6,609 bases of DNA from JAJDYQ01 sp942491945. GTDB lineage: Bacteria > Pseudomonadota > Gammaproteobacteria > JAJDYQ01. Shown in pieces: positions 6,519 through 6,609 of the stretch. Each line of letters begins with the position of its first letter. The first letter of the stretch is position 1. The position numbers were made by a program, and so were the translations under genes. The stretch covers positions 1 through 6,609 of the forward strand of contig CALODD010000112.1 in assembly GCA_942491945.1 (NCBI GenBank), read 5' to 3'. A model generated the notes under the pieces. That model saw only the letters and a program-made list of their open reading frames with translations. It was not told the origin of the DNA and ran no database searches.

Positions 6519-6547
6519 TTTATAGCATAGCCACTCGTTGTTATCTA
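6519..6547 (-). promoter_or_regulatory. Candidate sigma-70 promoter of the lytic transglycosylase gene
   Basis: On the minus strand, TATAAA (6524-6519) is preceded by TG one base away, forming an extended -10 (TGCTATAAA). Seventeen bases upstream, TAGATA (6547-6542) matches four of six -35 bases. The leader to ATG 6488 would be about 25 bases. The -35 box lies inside the palindrome at 6536-6557. Confidence 0.5.
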
Positions 6548-6557
6548 GATAACAACG
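6536..6557. promoter_or_regulatory. Perfect 22-bp palindrome, candidate operator
   Basis: CGTTGTTATCT (6536-6546) is followed directly by its exact reverse complement (6547-6557). It covers the presumed -35 box of the transglycosylase promoter, which suits a dimeric repressor or activator site; the regulator is unknown. As RNA it would form a nine-pair stem with a CTAG loop. On the plus strand a short GGTTTT follows, too weak a U-tract for a convincing terminator, and no plus-strand gene ends just before it. Confidence 0.6.
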
Positions 6558-6586
6558 GTTTTCAGTGATAGTGATCCTAGGATTTC

Positions 6587-6609
6587 ATGGGCAGACATCG
6601 TACTATGCG
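6587..6609 (+). CDS. Possible start of a plus-strand gene running off the window
   Basis: An ATG at 6587 is preceded four bases upstream by AGGA (6579-6582) and opens MGRHRTM before the window ends. Seven residues are far too few to identify a family. If real, 6489-6586 is a divergent promoter region and the palindrome could control both genes. Confidence 0.2.

Noticed and set aside
6536..6557. Palindrome as a Rho-independent terminator or a dif site
   Set aside because: No gene on the plus strand ends just upstream, the U-tract is short, and it does not resemble the XerCD dif arms and 6-base centre.
1..6609. Mobile element, CRISPR, toxin-antitoxin or phage defence system
   Set aside because: I saw no transposase, integrase, terminal repeats, direct-repeat array or known defence domains; gene content is conserved chromosomal.

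Overview
The window looks like ordinary chromosome from a gammaproteobacterium of moderate G+C. The evidence is the RlmD-type 23S rRNA methyltransferase, the DUF1318, CYTH and DUF4124/SLT proteins, and the overall protein similarity. A Methylophaga- or Thiotrichales-like host is only a guess from memory of sequence style. There is no tRNA, rRNA, CRISPR array, transposase or phage module.

Positions 1-4557 hold six plus-strand genes spaced tightly enough to be one transcript. In order they are: the 3' part of a DUF1318 (YdbL-like) envelope protein, a PolB-type 3'-5' exonuclease, RlmD, a small Rieske [2Fe-2S] ferredoxin, a stand-alone HslV/proteasome-like Ntn hydrolase, and an AI-2E-family membrane permease. 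Gaps are 39, 12, 5, 25 and 3 bases. The transcript ends at a strong hairpin at 4559-4595. This hairpin also serves the convergent gene that follows. The operon mixes RNA modification, nucleic-acid processing, redox, proteolysis and transport, so co-transcription here does not by itself define a pathway.

Positions 4610-5272 (minus) encode a secreted SH3b-domain protein. A 144-base AT-rich divergent spacer follows. Positions 5417-5882 (plus) hold a CYTH-family triphosphatase gene broken by four single-base indels. All parts of the protein can still be read by switching frames, so the loss is recent or the local sequence is wrong. Convergent to it, three bases away, is a periplasmic lytic transglycosylase (5886-6488, minus) with a DUF4124 N-terminal region.

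The last 121 bases are a regulatory region. A perfect 22-bp palindrome (6536-6557) overlaps the presumed -35 box of the transglycosylase promoter and is the best candidate operator here. A short plus-strand reading frame with a ribosome-binding site may begin at 6587 and leave the window. I found no clearly new biological system. The items most worth a second look are the serine-nucleophile proteasome-like protein, the palindrome, and the multiply frameshifted CYTH gene.
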